This document shows, piece after piece, positions 1 to 8,837 of a stretch of DNA of 64,000 nt. Where the stretch lies: the NCBI RefSeq assembly GCF_023715785.1, contig NZ_JAMBOX010000011.1, positions 124,001 through 188,000 of the forward strand, given 5' to 3'. Made by a program: the position numbers and the translations under genes. Source of the DNA: Neobacillus niacini. GTDB lineage: Bacteria > Bacillota > Bacilli > Bacillales > Cytobacillaceae. Positions within the stretch are counted from its first letter, which is position 1; each line of letters starts with the position of its first letter. The notes beneath the pieces are model-generated. The model made no database searches. It saw only the letters and a program-made list of their open reading frames with translations, and was not told the origin of the DNA.

Positions 1-1
1 G

Positions 2-988
2 TCAAGGGGTGTTGCGGCAGCGATTGCGGTCGGCAATACCGTGATCGTCAAGCCTGCTGAGGATACACCGCTGTCTGCCTTAAAGCTTGCAGAAATCTTT
101 TCCGAGATTAATGTCCTGAAAAATGTCCTTCAGGTGGTAACTGGTTACGGGGCAGAGGCGGGAGCGGCACTCGTAAATCATCCGGATGTCAATCATATCA
201 CGTTTACCGGTTCAGTCGTGACGGGGTCAAGCGTGATGATGGCGGCGGCAAGAAATATTGTTCCGGTCACACTGGAGCTTGGAGGGAAATCCCCGCATAT
301 TGTGTTCCCCGACTGTGATATCGAAGAAACCGTTACCTGGGTCATGCGGTCGATTATTCAGAATGCCGGGCAAACCTGTTCCGCCGGATCGAGGCTGTTG
401 ATCCATTCGGCCATAAAAGAGGAAATAGTGAGCAGGTTAACTGAGAGAATGAAGAATATATCAATCGGTCCTGGGGTGACGGACTCAGATCTGGGCCCGA
501 TTATCTCAAAACGGCAGTTCGACCGAATTTTGGCAATGGTGGAACGAGCCAAGGAGCAAGGTGGCCGGGTTATCATCGGCGGCAAGCGGGCTGTGGTTGA
601 GGGAACGGGTGAAGCGTATTATTTCGAACCGACTATAATTGACCAGGTGGCGCCAACAAGCGAAATTGCCCAGGAAGAAGTGTTTGGCCCAGTCCTGACG
701 GTATTTGAATTCGAGACGGAAGCGGAAGCGATCCAGTTGGCGAATGGAACCGCTTATGGGCTGGTGACCGGTATTTGGACCAACGACATCTCCCGGGCGC
801 ACAGAATCGCAGCCAAGGTGAAAAGCGGCCAGGTGTTTATTAATGACTACGGCGCAGCCGGCGGCGTCGAGCTTCCGTTTGGCGGGTATAAAAAGAGCGG
901 AATCGGCCGCGAAAAAGGCGTCGAAGCCCTGCAAAATTATACACAATTAAAAAATATCGCCATCAAAATCAAGCAGGCGGAGGATTAA
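2..988 (+). CDS. Aldehyde dehydrogenase, NAD(P)+-dependent (5' end outside window)
   Basis: This is the C-terminal two thirds of an aldehyde dehydrogenase; the frame is open to the left edge, so the start lies outside the window. Such enzymes oxidise an aldehyde to the acid with NAD(P)+. Visible family landmarks are the cofactor-binding TVIVKPAE stretch, the general-base glutamate in LELGGKSP, the catalytic cysteine in NAGQTCSAGSR, EEVFGPV, and the C-terminal PFGGYKKSGIGREKG signature. It heads (as far as is visible) a run of same-strand genes with dehydrogenases and an ECF transporter, so it probably serves the same catabolic route. The exact substrate cannot be told. Confidence 0.93.
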   Translation, partial: SRGVAAAIAVGNTVIVKPAEDTPLSALKLAEIFSEINVLKNVLQVVTGYGAEAGAALVNHPDVNHITFTGSVVTGSSVMMAAARNIVPVTLELGGKSPHIVFPDCDIEETVTWVMRSIIQNAGQTCSAGSRLLIHSAIKEEIVSRLTERMKNISIGPGVTDSDLGPIISKRQFDRILAMVERAKEQGGRVIIGGKRAVVEGTGEAYYFEPTIIDQVAPTSEIAQEEVFGPVLTVFEFETEAEAIQLANGTAYGLVTGIWTNDISRAHRIAAKVKSGQVFINDYGAAGGVELPFGGYKKSGIGREKGVEALQNYTQLKNIAIKIKQAED

Positions 989-1008
989 TCGCTTGGTTGT
1001 AAGCAAGG

Positions 1009-1091
1009 TTTACTGTCGGATGAGATGGGTTTACTGTCGGACAAGGTGGTTTACTGTCAGATAAGATAGATTTACTGTTGGATAGGGCGGT
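1009..1091. repeat. 21-bp tandem repeat array (four units)
   Basis: Four degenerate copies of a unit reading TTTACTGTCGGATAAGRTGG start at 1009, 1030, 1050 and 1071 (spacing 20-21 bases). The same unit, with TTTACTCTCGGAT, occurs at 29498 and, on the opposite strand, at 61724-61835. The array fills the gap between the aldehyde dehydrogenase stop and the next gene. Function unknown. Confidence 0.85.
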
Positions 1092-1164
1092 TTTCCTCTC
1101 AAATAATCAAAACCACCCGCTTTTGCGAAAGCGATTTCAAAGTCGAATGAAAGGAGTGAAAAAT

Positions 1165-2253
1165 GTGCAGCACTTTTCGATAGCGTTGATTCCCGGGGAC
1201 GGCATCGGCCCGGAAGTCATGAATGAAGCGATGAAGGTGTTAAGAAAAGCGGAAGGTATTCACGGCGGGATCACGTTTTCCTGCGAGTCGTTGGACTGGG
1301 GCTGCGATTATTATCTGCAGCATGGAAAAATGATGCCTGACAATGGACTCGAGCTGTTGAAGGACTTTGATGTCATTCTGTTTGGGGCCGTCGGCGCAAA
1401 AACCGTTCCAGACCACATCTCGGTTTGGGAACTGATCCTGCCGATTCGCCGAAAATTTCAGCAGTATGTCAATTTGCGGCCAATTAAATTGCTGCGCGGC
1501 CTCGAAAGCCCGTTACGATACAAAAACCATGATGACCTTGATTTCGTTGTCATCAGGGAAAATACCGAAGGCGAGTATTCCAATATGGGGGGACGCGTCC
1601 ATGAGGGAACCCCTTACGAATTGGCCGTGCAGAATAATATTTTTACAAGATACGGTTCTGAAAGAATCTTAAACTATGCTTTTTCCTACGCCCAAAACAG
1701 GGCGAAGAAGAACCTGACCGTGGCAACGAAATCAAACGCCATCAACTTTACCATGCCGTTTTGGGATGAAATTGTGAAGGAGATCGGCGCGAGTTACCCG
1801 GAGGTCAACACGCAAATCTACCATATTGATGCCCTAGCCGCCTACTTTATTTCCCGGCCGGAAACGTTGGATGTGGTCGTCGGAAGCAACTTGTTTGGCG
1901 ATATCCTCACCGATTTGGGCGCGGCCATCGTAGGGGGCCTCGGGCTGGCGCCATCCGGCAACATCAATCCGGAGCGAGTCTACCCGTCGATGTTCGAACC
2001 GATCCATGGCTCGGCACCCGACATAGCCGGAAAAGGGATTGCCAATCCAATTGCCTCGATTTGGAGCCTAAGCCTGATGATGGAACATCTACAGCTTCCA
2101 GAAGTCGGGAAACTGATCCTTGATTCGATTGAAGGGGTATTGGTGGATGGAAAAATCAGAACCCCTGACCTTGGCGGCACGGCCAAAACAACGGATATGG
2201 GCGATGCCATCGTCACTAAAATGACGGAACTAAGCGTAAGCATGAATGTTTAA
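1165..2253 (+). CDS. Tartrate/D-malate dehydrogenase-like enzyme (IMDH/ICDH superfamily)
   Basis: A protein of about 362 residues of the beta-decarboxylating dehydrogenase superfamily that includes isopropylmalate and isocitrate dehydrogenases. IPGDGIGPEV opens the protein; the pattern HGKMMPD, VPDHIS, FQQYVNLRP, RENTEGEYS, ATKSNA and SNLFGDILTDLG fits the tartrate/D-malate dehydrogenase branch (TtuC/DmlA) better than LeuB. It would oxidise and usually decarboxylate a 2-hydroxy diacid with NAD+. I chose GTG at 1165 because AAGGAG lies eight bases upstream; an in-frame ATG at 1147 lacks a site. The SDR gene follows 16 bases later, suggesting one operon. Substrate is inferred from family resemblance only. 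Confidence 0.85.
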   Translation: MQHFSIALIPGDGIGPEVMNEAMKVLRKAEGIHGGITFSCESLDWGCDYYLQHGKMMPDNGLELLKDFDVILFGAVGAKTVPDHISVWELILPIRRKFQQYVNLRPIKLLRGLESPLRYKNHDDLDFVVIRENTEGEYSNMGGRVHEGTPYELAVQNNIFTRYGSERILNYAFSYAQNRAKKNLTVATKSNAINFTMPFWDEIVKEIGASYPEVNTQIYHIDALAAYFISRPETLDVVVGSNLFGDILTDLGAAIVGGLGLAPSGNINPERVYPSMFEPIHGSAPDIAGKGIANPIASIWSLSLMMEHLQLPEVGKLILDSIEGVLVDGKIRTPDLGGTAKTTDMGDAIVTKMTELSVSMNV

Positions 2254-2269
2254 TGGAGGTGTCCAAACT

Positions 2270-3034
2270 ATGAGTCTATTAACCGGAAAAACCGCGATTG
2301 TAACCGGGGCTGGATCGGGAATGGGGAAAGCGATTGCCCAAACCTTTGCCAAAGAAGGCGCCAATGTTACATTTGCTGATTTAAATGGAGACGCTGTGGC
2401 CGCGGCGGCAAGTACCACCGGCTTGAATCACGTTCAGGCAGTACGGGCCGATGTTACAAATGATACCGATGTCGCCAACCTTGTGAAGCAAACCTTAGAG
2501 GCCTACGATGGCTTGGATATTGTGGTAAACTGCGCCGGTGTGCCGCAGGCCTTCACCGCGATTGAGGAATTAACCCTGGAACAATGGGATTTCATTATGA
2601 ACGTCAATACCAAATCGATCTTCCTGATATCGAGACATGCTGTTCCCTACATGAAGCAGCAGGGGAGCGGCAGCATTGTCAACATCGCCTCGATAGCCGG
2701 GATTCGGGCCCGCCCCGGATTAAACGCCTATTGCGCTTCTAAAGGAGCGGCGCTCATGCTAACAAAGGCGCTCGCGCTGGAGCTGGCTCCCTATAAAATC
2801 AGGGTCAATGCGATTAACCCCGGTCCGGCCGACACGCCAATGATCGGTAAATTCCTATCAGGTGATCAATCCCAAAAAGACGAGGGCGTGAAAAAGATTT
2901 TTCAAGACAGTGTCCCCCTTGGAACGTTGATTCAGCCCGAGGACATTGCCCAGGGCGCGCTTTATTTGGCATCTGACCTTGCCAAGATGGTAACGGGAGA
3001 GGTGCTGAATATTGATGGAGGCCGCGGGATTTAA
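2270..3034 (+). CDS. Short-chain dehydrogenase/reductase (SDR)
   Basis: A classical SDR of 254 residues. The nucleotide-binding TGAGSGMG motif lies near residues 12-19, the NNAG motif is present as NCAG, and the catalytic Tyr-Lys pair is in YCASK. The C-terminal VTGEVLNIDGG is typical of 3-oxoacyl-ACP-reductase-like members. The start is ATG 2270, preceded by GGAGGT. It sits 16 bases after the tartrate dehydrogenase-like gene and 27 bases before ecfA1, consistent with one transcription unit. The substrate is not predictable from sequence. Confidence 0.9.
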   Translation: MSLLTGKTAIVTGAGSGMGKAIAQTFAKEGANVTFADLNGDAVAAAASTTGLNHVQAVRADVTNDTDVANLVKQTLEAYDGLDIVVNCAGVPQAFTAIEELTLEQWDFIMNVNTKSIFLISRHAVPYMKQQGSGSIVNIASIAGIRARPGLNAYCASKGAALMLTKALALELAPYKIRVNAINPGPADTPMIGKFLSGDQSQKDEGVKKIFQDSVPLGTLIQPEDIAQGALYLASDLAKMVTGEVLNIDGGRGI

Positions 3035-3061
3035 CCTGAAACGGCCAGAAAGGAGGACATA

Positions 3062-3922
3062 ATGGAGCCGATTATCTCCGTGGAAAATGTCTCATTTTCC
3101 TACAAAATTAATGAAAAGACGAAAGTTTCCGTACTTAAAAATATCTCCTTTTCCATACTTCCCGGTGAATATGTGGCCATTATTGGCCACAATGGGTCGG
3201 GGAAATCGACGTTATCGAAGCATCTAAACGGGATTTTAACCCCTGATGAAGGCGATGTCTGGGTCCGCGGGTATAACACGAGGGAACAAACAAAGAAACG
3301 GGAAATTCGCCGCACGGTCGGCACCGTATTTCAGCACCCGGACAACCAAATTGTCGCGACCATCGTTGAGGAGGACGTCGCTTTTGGCCTTGAGAATATC
3401 GGCGTCCCACGGGAGGAAATGAAAAAACGGGTCGATGAGGCGCTGGAAACCGTCAACATGTTGCCGTTTCGTCTCCGGCCGCCCCACCATTTGTCCGGGG
3501 GCCAGAAGCAGCGGGTCGCGATTGCCGGAGTGCTGGCGATGAAGCCAGATTGCATCGTGTTCGATGAAGCGACTAGCATGCTAGATAGCTTCGGCCGCAA
3601 GGAAGTGCTTCAGGTGATGCGCGAAATGAACAATGCCGGGATGACGATTGTGACCGTGACCCACCATATGTCGGAGGCGGCGGAAGCGGACCGGATTATC
3701 GTCATTGAGGACGGGCAGATTGTCATGGACGGCCCGCCACGGGAAATTTTTCAACATAAACAGGAGTTGGAGGAGCTGCAATTGGAAGTGCCAGCCATAA
3801 GCCAGCTCGCCGGGCTGATCAACGGACAACTAAATGATTTTTCAAAAGACCTGATCAAGGAAGCCGAGTTTATTGCGGAAGTAGAGAAATTTGCCAAAGG
3901 TGTTCGCAAGGAGGTGGGATAA
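3062..3922 (+). CDS. ecfA1: ECF transporter energy-coupling ATPase EcfA1
   Basis: An ABC ATPase of 286 residues. Walker A is GHNGSGKST, the signature is LSGGQKQR, and Walker B (IVFDEATSMLD) is followed by a switch histidine in THHMSEA. FQHPDNQIVATIVEEDVAFG is the Q-loop segment characteristic of energy-coupling factor ATPases. With EcfA2 it would hydrolyse ATP on the inner membrane face to drive vitamin or metabolite uptake through EcfT and an S component. The next gene starts directly after its stop codon. Confidence 0.95.
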   Translation: MEPIISVENVSFSYKINEKTKVSVLKNISFSILPGEYVAIIGHNGSGKSTLSKHLNGILTPDEGDVWVRGYNTREQTKKREIRRTVGTVFQHPDNQIVATIVEEDVAFGLENIGVPREEMKKRVDEALETVNMLPFRLRPPHHLSGGQKQRVAIAGVLAMKPDCIVFDEATSMLDSFGRKEVLQVMREMNNAGMTIVTVTHHMSEAAEADRIIVIEDGQIVMDGPPREIFQHKQELEELQLEVPAISQLAGLINGQLNDFSKDLIKEAEFIAEVEKFAKGVRKEVG

Positions 3923-4813
3923 ATGCCGGCACGGCCAATCATTGAAATTGAAAACCTGTCGCATACGTACATGAAAGGAACCCCGATGGAGCATGTCGCC
4001 TTAAAGGGGACGAATCTGTATGTCGAGGAAGGTGAATGCATCGCCATCATCGGCCATACCGGTTCGGGAAAGTCGACGTTAATTCAGCACTTCAACGGCT
4101 TGATGCGACCTGAATCCGGCAAGGTCATCATCGATGGCGAAGATCTGTCTCAGAAAAAGGTAAATTTGAAGACTCTGAGACAGAAAGTAGGACTTGTGTT
4201 TCAAAACCCGGAAGATCAAATTTTTGAAAAAATCATTGGTGACGATATTGCCTACGGGCCGTTTAAATTGGGACTGCCATTAAAGGAGGTGAGGGAACGG
4301 GTAAAATGGGCGATGGAAGTGGTCGGCCTGGATTTTGAGGAAATGAAGGACAGACAAACCTTTGCTTTGAGCGGCGGCCAGAAACGCAAGGTTGCGCTGG
4401 CAGGGATCTTGGCGTTGAAGCCGAAGATACTCGTGCTTGATGAACCGACAGCAGGGCTCGACCCCAAGTCAAGAAAGGAATTGCTTGGAAAAATCAAGGT
4501 GTTAAACAAGGAAGAAAAATTAACCGTCGTGTTTGTCTCGCACAACATGGAAGAGGTGGCGATGCTTGCCGACCGCGTCTACGTGATGGCAGACGGAACG
4601 GACGTCTTGTCCGGCACCCCGAAAGAAATTTTTACCGACAAAGAAAAACTGCAGCGCCATCAAATTGGGACGCCTGAGACAGTCAAAATTCTTTACCGGC
4701 TGAGCGATCTCGGCTACAAGGTCAAGACGGACGCGTTTTCCATTCACGAAGCGGCGGAGGAAATTATGAAGGTTCTTGCCGGAACGAAGGAGGTCTCGAA
4801 CTATGTCAAATGA
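3923..4813 (+). CDS. ecfA2: ECF transporter energy-coupling ATPase EcfA2
   Basis: The second ATPase of the ECF module, 296 residues. Walker A is GHTGSGKST, the signature LSGGQKRK, Walker B ILVLDEPTAGLD, and the switch histidine lies in VSHNMEE. FQNPEDQIFEKIIGDDIAYG is the EcfA2-type Q-loop region. ATG 3923 follows the EcfA1 stop with no gap, and a GAGGTG site lies inside the end of ecfA1. Its own end overlaps the start of ecfT by 11 bases, so the pair and EcfT are translationally coupled. Confidence 0.95.
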   Translation: MPARPIIEIENLSHTYMKGTPMEHVALKGTNLYVEEGECIAIIGHTGSGKSTLIQHFNGLMRPESGKVIIDGEDLSQKKVNLKTLRQKVGLVFQNPEDQIFEKIIGDDIAYGPFKLGLPLKEVRERVKWAMEVVGLDFEEMKDRQTFALSGGQKRKVALAGILALKPKILVLDEPTAGLDPKSRKELLGKIKVLNKEEKLTVVFVSHNMEEVAMLADRVYVMADGTDVLSGTPKEIFTDKEKLQRHQIGTPETVKILYRLSDLGYKVKTDAFSIHEAAEEIMKVLAGTKEVSNYVK

Positions 4814-5645
4814 ATTTGAAATATCCCGCAATATTACCATTGGTCAATATGTCCCGACAGGTTCGTTTATCCACCGCCTTGATCCAAGAATCAAGCTGCT
4901 GTCGTTTGTGGTGCTCGTCCTGGCAATTGCCCTAAATACCAGTTATCTCGGCAATGCCGTTGGTCTGGTGCTGTCGCTCTTCCTATTCTGGGCCTCGAAA
5001 ATCCCAATCAGCTACGGGTTATCAGGGGTAAAGCCGGCGATTCCATTTATCATCATCCTTGCCTTGCTGCAGTTGCTGTTCCAAGGCCAGTTGTTCTCGG
5101 GCGGTACCGTCTATGTGGATTATGGTTTTATCCTGATTACCAGTGAAAGCATTCGCCTGGTGATTGTTTCGGCGGTACGCTTTATTGAAATTATCTTCTT
5201 AAGCAGTGTGCTTACCTTGTCTACATCCACCACAGAAATGACACATTCCATTCAAAGCTTGCTGAGTCCGTTAAAGAAAATTCATTTTCCGGTTCACGAG
5301 ATTTCGCTGATCACGACGATTTCCATCCGGTTTGTGCCGACCTTCGCCATTGAGATGGAAAAAATGATGAAAGCGCAGGCTTCAAGGGGAGCCGACTTCG
5401 GGACCGGCGGTTGGTGGAGAATCATTCAACGGACAAAAGAAATGTTTCCGATCATCATTCCGTTATTCAATATCGCCTTGTCACGGGCAGAGGACCTGAT
5501 TCTGGCGATGGAATCCCGCTGTTATACACCGGGGGGCGACAGGACGTCCTACTCCGTTTATAAAGCGGCGGGGAAGGATTACCTAATTTTGGTGGTTGGT
5601 TTGTTATTCGCAGTGCTATTACTTTTTTATCCGTTTCCTTTTTAA
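4803..5645 (+). CDS. ecfT: ECF transporter transmembrane component EcfT
   Basis: A membrane protein of about 280 residues with a start of several hydrophobic segments after HRLDPRIKLL, a motif typical of EcfT (CbiQ family). The coupling-helix motifs are visible as MEKMMKAQASRGAD and the second LILAMESRCYTPG, which contact the two ATPases. Start ATG 4803 is chosen because AAGGAGGT lies at 4787-4794; longer reading upstream lies inside ecfA2. It is the membrane hub linking the ATPases to the substrate-binding S component encoded next. Confidence 0.95.
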   Translation: MSNEFEISRNITIGQYVPTGSFIHRLDPRIKLLSFVVLVLAIALNTSYLGNAVGLVLSLFLFWASKIPISYGLSGVKPAIPFIIILALLQLLFQGQLFSGGTVYVDYGFILITSESIRLVIVSAVRFIEIIFLSSVLTLSTSTTEMTHSIQSLLSPLKKIHFPVHEISLITTISIRFVPTFAIEMEKMMKAQASRGADFGTGGWWRIIQRTKEMFPIIIPLFNIALSRAEDLILAMESRCYTPGGDRTSYSVYKAAGKDYLILVVGLLFAVLLLFYPFPF

Positions 5646-5677
5646 AAAAAATACCAAAACAAAGGGGAGAGTTTTGA

Positions 5678-6229
5678 ATGAAAAAGACATTGACGGTTCG
5701 TGATATTGTCATTGCCGGTGTGCTTGGTGCGGTCGCGATTTTGTTAGGGGTAACACGATTGGGCTATATTCCAGTGCCGACGGCGGCAGGAAATGCGACG
5801 ATCATGCATATTCCGGCGATCATCGGCGGGATTATGCAAGGTCCAATTGTCGGCTTGATTGTTGGCGCGATTTTTGGAATTTCGTCGTTCCTGAACGCAA
5901 CGGTTCCGCTGTTTAAAGATCCGATGGTCGCGATATTGCCGCGGCTGTTCATTGGTGTCGTAGCCTGGCTTGTGTACGTTGGCATTCGCCGTAAGAGCGA
6001 ATATTTGGCGGTCGGGGCTGCCGCTTTTATCGGGACCTTGACGAATACAGTGCTTGTATTGACAATGGCAGTCGTCCGTAATTACATGACTGCAGGGGTG
6101 GCCTGGACCGTCGGGCTAACCAACGGAATTCCTGAAGCGATTGTCGGTACAATTGTAACGCTTGCTGTTGTCCTTGCATGGAAGCAACTTGGCAAATCGC
6201 AAAAATCAAAGATTTCGAAGGATTTGTAA
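5678..6229 (+). CDS. ECF transporter substrate-binding S component
   Basis: A 183-residue, strongly hydrophobic protein with about six membrane segments. It starts KKTLTVRDIVIAGVLGAVAI and carries the small-residue-rich first helix (AGVLGA) that S components use to dock to EcfT. HIPAIIGGIMQGPIVGLIVG is typical of the ECF S-component family. The substrate is not one I recognise. Because it lies in the same operon as its own EcfA1-EcfA2-EcfT set, this is a dedicated transporter, and the downstream hydrolases suggest that its cargo is an amide- or peptide-like compound (inference). Confidence 0.85.
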   Translation: MKKTLTVRDIVIAGVLGAVAILLGVTRLGYIPVPTAAGNATIMHIPAIIGGIMQGPIVGLIVGAIFGISSFLNATVPLFKDPMVAILPRLFIGVVAWLVYVGIRRKSEYLAVGAAAFIGTLTNTVLVLTMAVVRNYMTAGVAWTVGLTNGIPEAIVGTIVTLAVVLAWKQLGKSQKSKISKDL

Positions 6230-6232
6230 AGA

Positions 6233-7192
6233 ATGCACAATCAAATCATTGATGTACCGGGCGTAAAAGTCGGCTCTGCCGAGAACACGCAGGCATTGAC
6301 CGGCTGTACTGCCATCCTGTTTGAAGGCGGTGCTGTGGCGGGAGTGGACGTAAGAGGGTCCGCTCCCGGCACCCGGGAAACCGACTTGCTGAACCCGGTC
6401 AATTTGGTCGATAAAGTGCATGCCATTTGTTTAAGCGGCGGCAGCGCCTTTGGCCTTGATGCGGCTTCAGGCGTGATGCAATATTTGGAGGAGCAGGACA
6501 TCGGCCTTGATGTCGGCGTCGCAAAGGTTCCGATTGTCCCGGCTGCGGTACTGTTTGATTTGCCGTATGGCGACCCAAAGGTACGGCCGGACCGGCAAAT
6601 GGGCTATGAAGCTGCCACAGCGGCAACTGTTGAAAAATTTGAAACAGGAAACAACGGGGCAGGGTGCGGCGCGACCGTCGGGAAACTGGCGGGTCCTGCC
6701 TATTGCATGAAAGGCGGCCTCGGGAGCGCCTCGCTCCGGCTGGAAAACGGGGTCGTAATCGGGGCAATTGTCGCGGTAAACCCAGGCGGAGATGTCCGCA
6801 ATCCGGAAACAGGGGAGATTCTTGCCGGGCCGTATAAGGATGGGGAACTGCTTGACAGCATTCAGCTTCTGCAACAAAACTACCGGCCGACGATACCTGC
6901 AGGTTCCAACACCACGATTGGCGTCGTGGCGGTCAATGCCCAATTAACGAAGGCCGAGGCGACGAAAGTGGCGCAAATGGCCCAGGACGGCTACGCGAGA
7001 ACAATTTTTCCAGCCCACACGATGTTTGATGGTGACACCATCTTTGTCGCCGCCACCGGCGGGGAACGAGTCCCGGTCGATGTGATCGGCGGGCTGGCCG
7101 CCAAGGTAATGGCGGAGGCAATTGTCAACGCGGTGAAATCGGCGAAGAGCGCTGCCGGCATTATCGCTCATAAAGATTTGCCGAAAAATTAA
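6233..7192 (+). CDS. P1-family (DmpA/NylC-type) self-processing peptidase/amidase
   Basis: A 319-residue N-terminal-nucleophile hydrolase of peptidase family P1, which contains the aminopeptidase DmpA and the nylon-oligomer hydrolase NylC. Landmarks are VPGVKVGS at the N terminus, CLSGGSAFGLDAASGVM, and GNNGAGCGATVGK. The likely autocleavage point is Asn226-Thr227 in GSNTTIGVV, where Thr would become the new nucleophile of the beta chain. ATG 6233 lies three bases after the S-component stop, with GAAGGA upstream. Its place between a transporter and an M20 peptidase suggests it cleaves an imported amide. Substrate unknown. Confidence 0.88.
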   Translation: MHNQIIDVPGVKVGSAENTQALTGCTAILFEGGAVAGVDVRGSAPGTRETDLLNPVNLVDKVHAICLSGGSAFGLDAASGVMQYLEEQDIGLDVGVAKVPIVPAAVLFDLPYGDPKVRPDRQMGYEAATAATVEKFETGNNGAGCGATVGKLAGPAYCMKGGLGSASLRLENGVVIGAIVAVNPGGDVRNPETGEILAGPYKDGELLDSIQLLQQNYRPTIPAGSNTTIGVVAVNAQLTKAEATKVAQMAQDGYARTIFPAHTMFDGDTIFVAATGGERVPVDVIGGLAAKVMAEAIVNAVKSAKSAAGIIAHKDLPKN

Positions 7193-7210
7193 TAACACGG
7201 AGGGGTATAG

Positions 7211-8410
7211 TTGGCTGTATATAATGATGTGGATGAACAGGAAGTCATTAAGTTAACGCAGGACCTCGTTCGGATACCAAGTGTGTACCGCCCGCAGGAC
7301 CCGCTTGGAAATGAAAGCAGGGCAGCCCAATATGTCTATGAATACCTGAAGGGACTTGGGCTTGAGGTCTATATCGAGGAAGTCGTCAAGGGACGTCCGA
7401 ATGTCATCGGCATTCTCGACTCGGGCCGCCCAGGCAAAACGATTTTATTCGAGGGCCATACCGATGTGGTCACTGAGGGAGACCGGGATGCCTGGAGCTA
7501 TGACCCGTTCGGGGCCGTGATTGAAGGCGGTCGCATGTTTGGCCGGGGGACGAATGATACAAAAGGAAATCTGTCGGCCGCAATCGCCGCCGTTCATGCG
7601 ATTAAACGCAGCAACATCAAATGGAACGGAAAAATCATTTTATGCGTCCCTTGCGATGAAGAAGGAATGATGATTGGCATCAAGCACTTCATCAAACGCG
7701 GCTGGGCCAACGGCGTCGACGGTGCGATCATTTGCGAACCCGAGGAAAATCAAATCTGCATTACGCAAAAAGGGGCAATGCGGGCAGTCGTCCGTACATA
7801 CGGAAAAATGGCCCATGGGGCGATGCCGCTTACCGGCATTAATCCGAATACAAGAATGGCGCAGATTATTTGTGAACTGATGGTCCTTGAGGAGCGTGAG
7901 AAGCATCGGGTCGGAATGCATCAATACCTGGGCTTGCCAAGCATCACCCCGACGATCATTTTGGGGCCAGAAAAAGGCGAGCCGCAAATCAATGTCATTC
8001 CTGATCATTGTTACAGCACCCTGGATATCCGCACCGTTCCCGGCCAGGACCATGATCAGCTACGTGTTGACATGGAAAATATTTTGGCGAACCTGGGTGG
8101 TAGGGACCCTGACTTTAATGCTAGTTTAGAGGTGATTGAAAGCCGGCCGTGGACCGAAACCAGCCTGGAGGATCCAATTGTCAAGGCAAGTGTGGAGTCT
8201 TATCGATCTGTCAGCGGCAAGGAGCCGATCTATAACGGCGTACCCGGTGCTACAGACGGAACCTTCCTGCACCTCGCAGGAATTCCAATCGTCACTACAG
8301 GAGCAGGTGACCGACACATCCCCCATCAAATCAATGAATACATCGATCTTGACGAGTTGGTAGAAGCCTCTAGAATCTACGCCCAAACCGCGATGCTTTT
8401 CTTGGGGTGA
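7211..8410 (+). CDS. M20-family metallopeptidase (ArgE/DapE-type deacylase)
   Basis: A 399-residue zinc hydrolase. Expected metal ligands and catalytic residues are visible: His-Asp in EGHTDVV, Asp in RGTNDTKGN, Glu-Glu in CDEEGM, a Glu in CEPEENQ and the late His in HIPHQINE. The lid-domain pattern KMAHGAMP matches the family. Such enzymes hydrolyse N-acyl or N-carbamoyl amino acids or small peptides. Translation starts at TTG 7211 with GGAGGGG eight bases upstream. It closes the operon and is followed by a strong hairpin terminator. Another M20 enzyme is encoded at 28305. Confidence 0.9.
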   Translation: MAVYNDVDEQEVIKLTQDLVRIPSVYRPQDPLGNESRAAQYVYEYLKGLGLEVYIEEVVKGRPNVIGILDSGRPGKTILFEGHTDVVTEGDRDAWSYDPFGAVIEGGRMFGRGTNDTKGNLSAAIAAVHAIKRSNIKWNGKIILCVPCDEEGMMIGIKHFIKRGWANGVDGAIICEPEENQICITQKGAMRAVVRTYGKMAHGAMPLTGINPNTRMAQIICELMVLEEREKHRVGMHQYLGLPSITPTIILGPEKGEPQINVIPDHCYSTLDIRTVPGQDHDQLRVDMENILANLGGRDPDFNASLEVIESRPWTETSLEDPIVKASVESYRSVSGKEPIYNGVPGATDGTFLHLAGIPIVTTGAGDRHIPHQINEYIDLDELVEASRIYAQTAMLFLG

Positions 8411-8430
8411 AAAACTATTGAGAATCACAA

Positions 8431-8476
8431 AAAAAGCCAAGTGCCATCCAAAATATGGGAGGTTGCTTGGCTTTTT
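8431..8476. terminator. Bidirectional intrinsic terminator
   Basis: An inverted repeat AAAAAGCCAAG (8431-8441) / CTTGGCTTTTT (8466-8476) follows the M20 gene. It has A- and T-runs on both sides, so it can end transcription from both the + strand operon and the converging small gene, whose stop codon lies within its right arm. Confidence 0.9.
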
Positions 8477-8660
8477 AATGTATACGTCTAATTCCAGATA
8501 ACCGGATTGTAAAAGACTCTTGCTTTTCATTTATGATAGAAAGTAATTGTTCATTGATACTAAGCCCTTTAACACGCCCTTTAATCGTTTTTACAGAACC
8601 ATTCGAATAATAGTCAATCGTGATCGGGTTATTTTCAGTTAGTTTTTTTAAGTACATCAT
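8475..8660 (-). CDS. Small hypothetical protein (61 aa, weakly YolD-like)
   Basis: A 61-residue charged protein ending IRLSGIRRIH. The alternating strand pattern (ITIDYYSNG...KGRVKG...ESFTIRLSGI) resembles short YolD-like proteins, but the resemblance is weak. A GAGAGGAGAG ribosome binding site precedes ATG 8660. It converges on the M20 operon and shares the terminator at 8431-8476. I do not recognise a function. Confidence 0.6.
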   Translation of the reverse strand: MMYLKKLTENNPITIDYYSNGSVKTIKGRVKGLSINEQLLSIINEKQESFTIRLSGIRRIH

Positions 8661-8837
8661 AATCTCTCCTCTCTCTAACCAATCCCATTATATAACCTGT
8701 ATTTTAAGTTATCGTAAATTGGCTGTTAAAAGATAATTTAATTTAGGCAGAAGAAGAACTGTGTTAAGAAGATTTAGATTTTTTGTTAAATTTATGTAGT
8801 ATTGGATTTATTCTCTATTTTTTATGTTATAAAAGGT

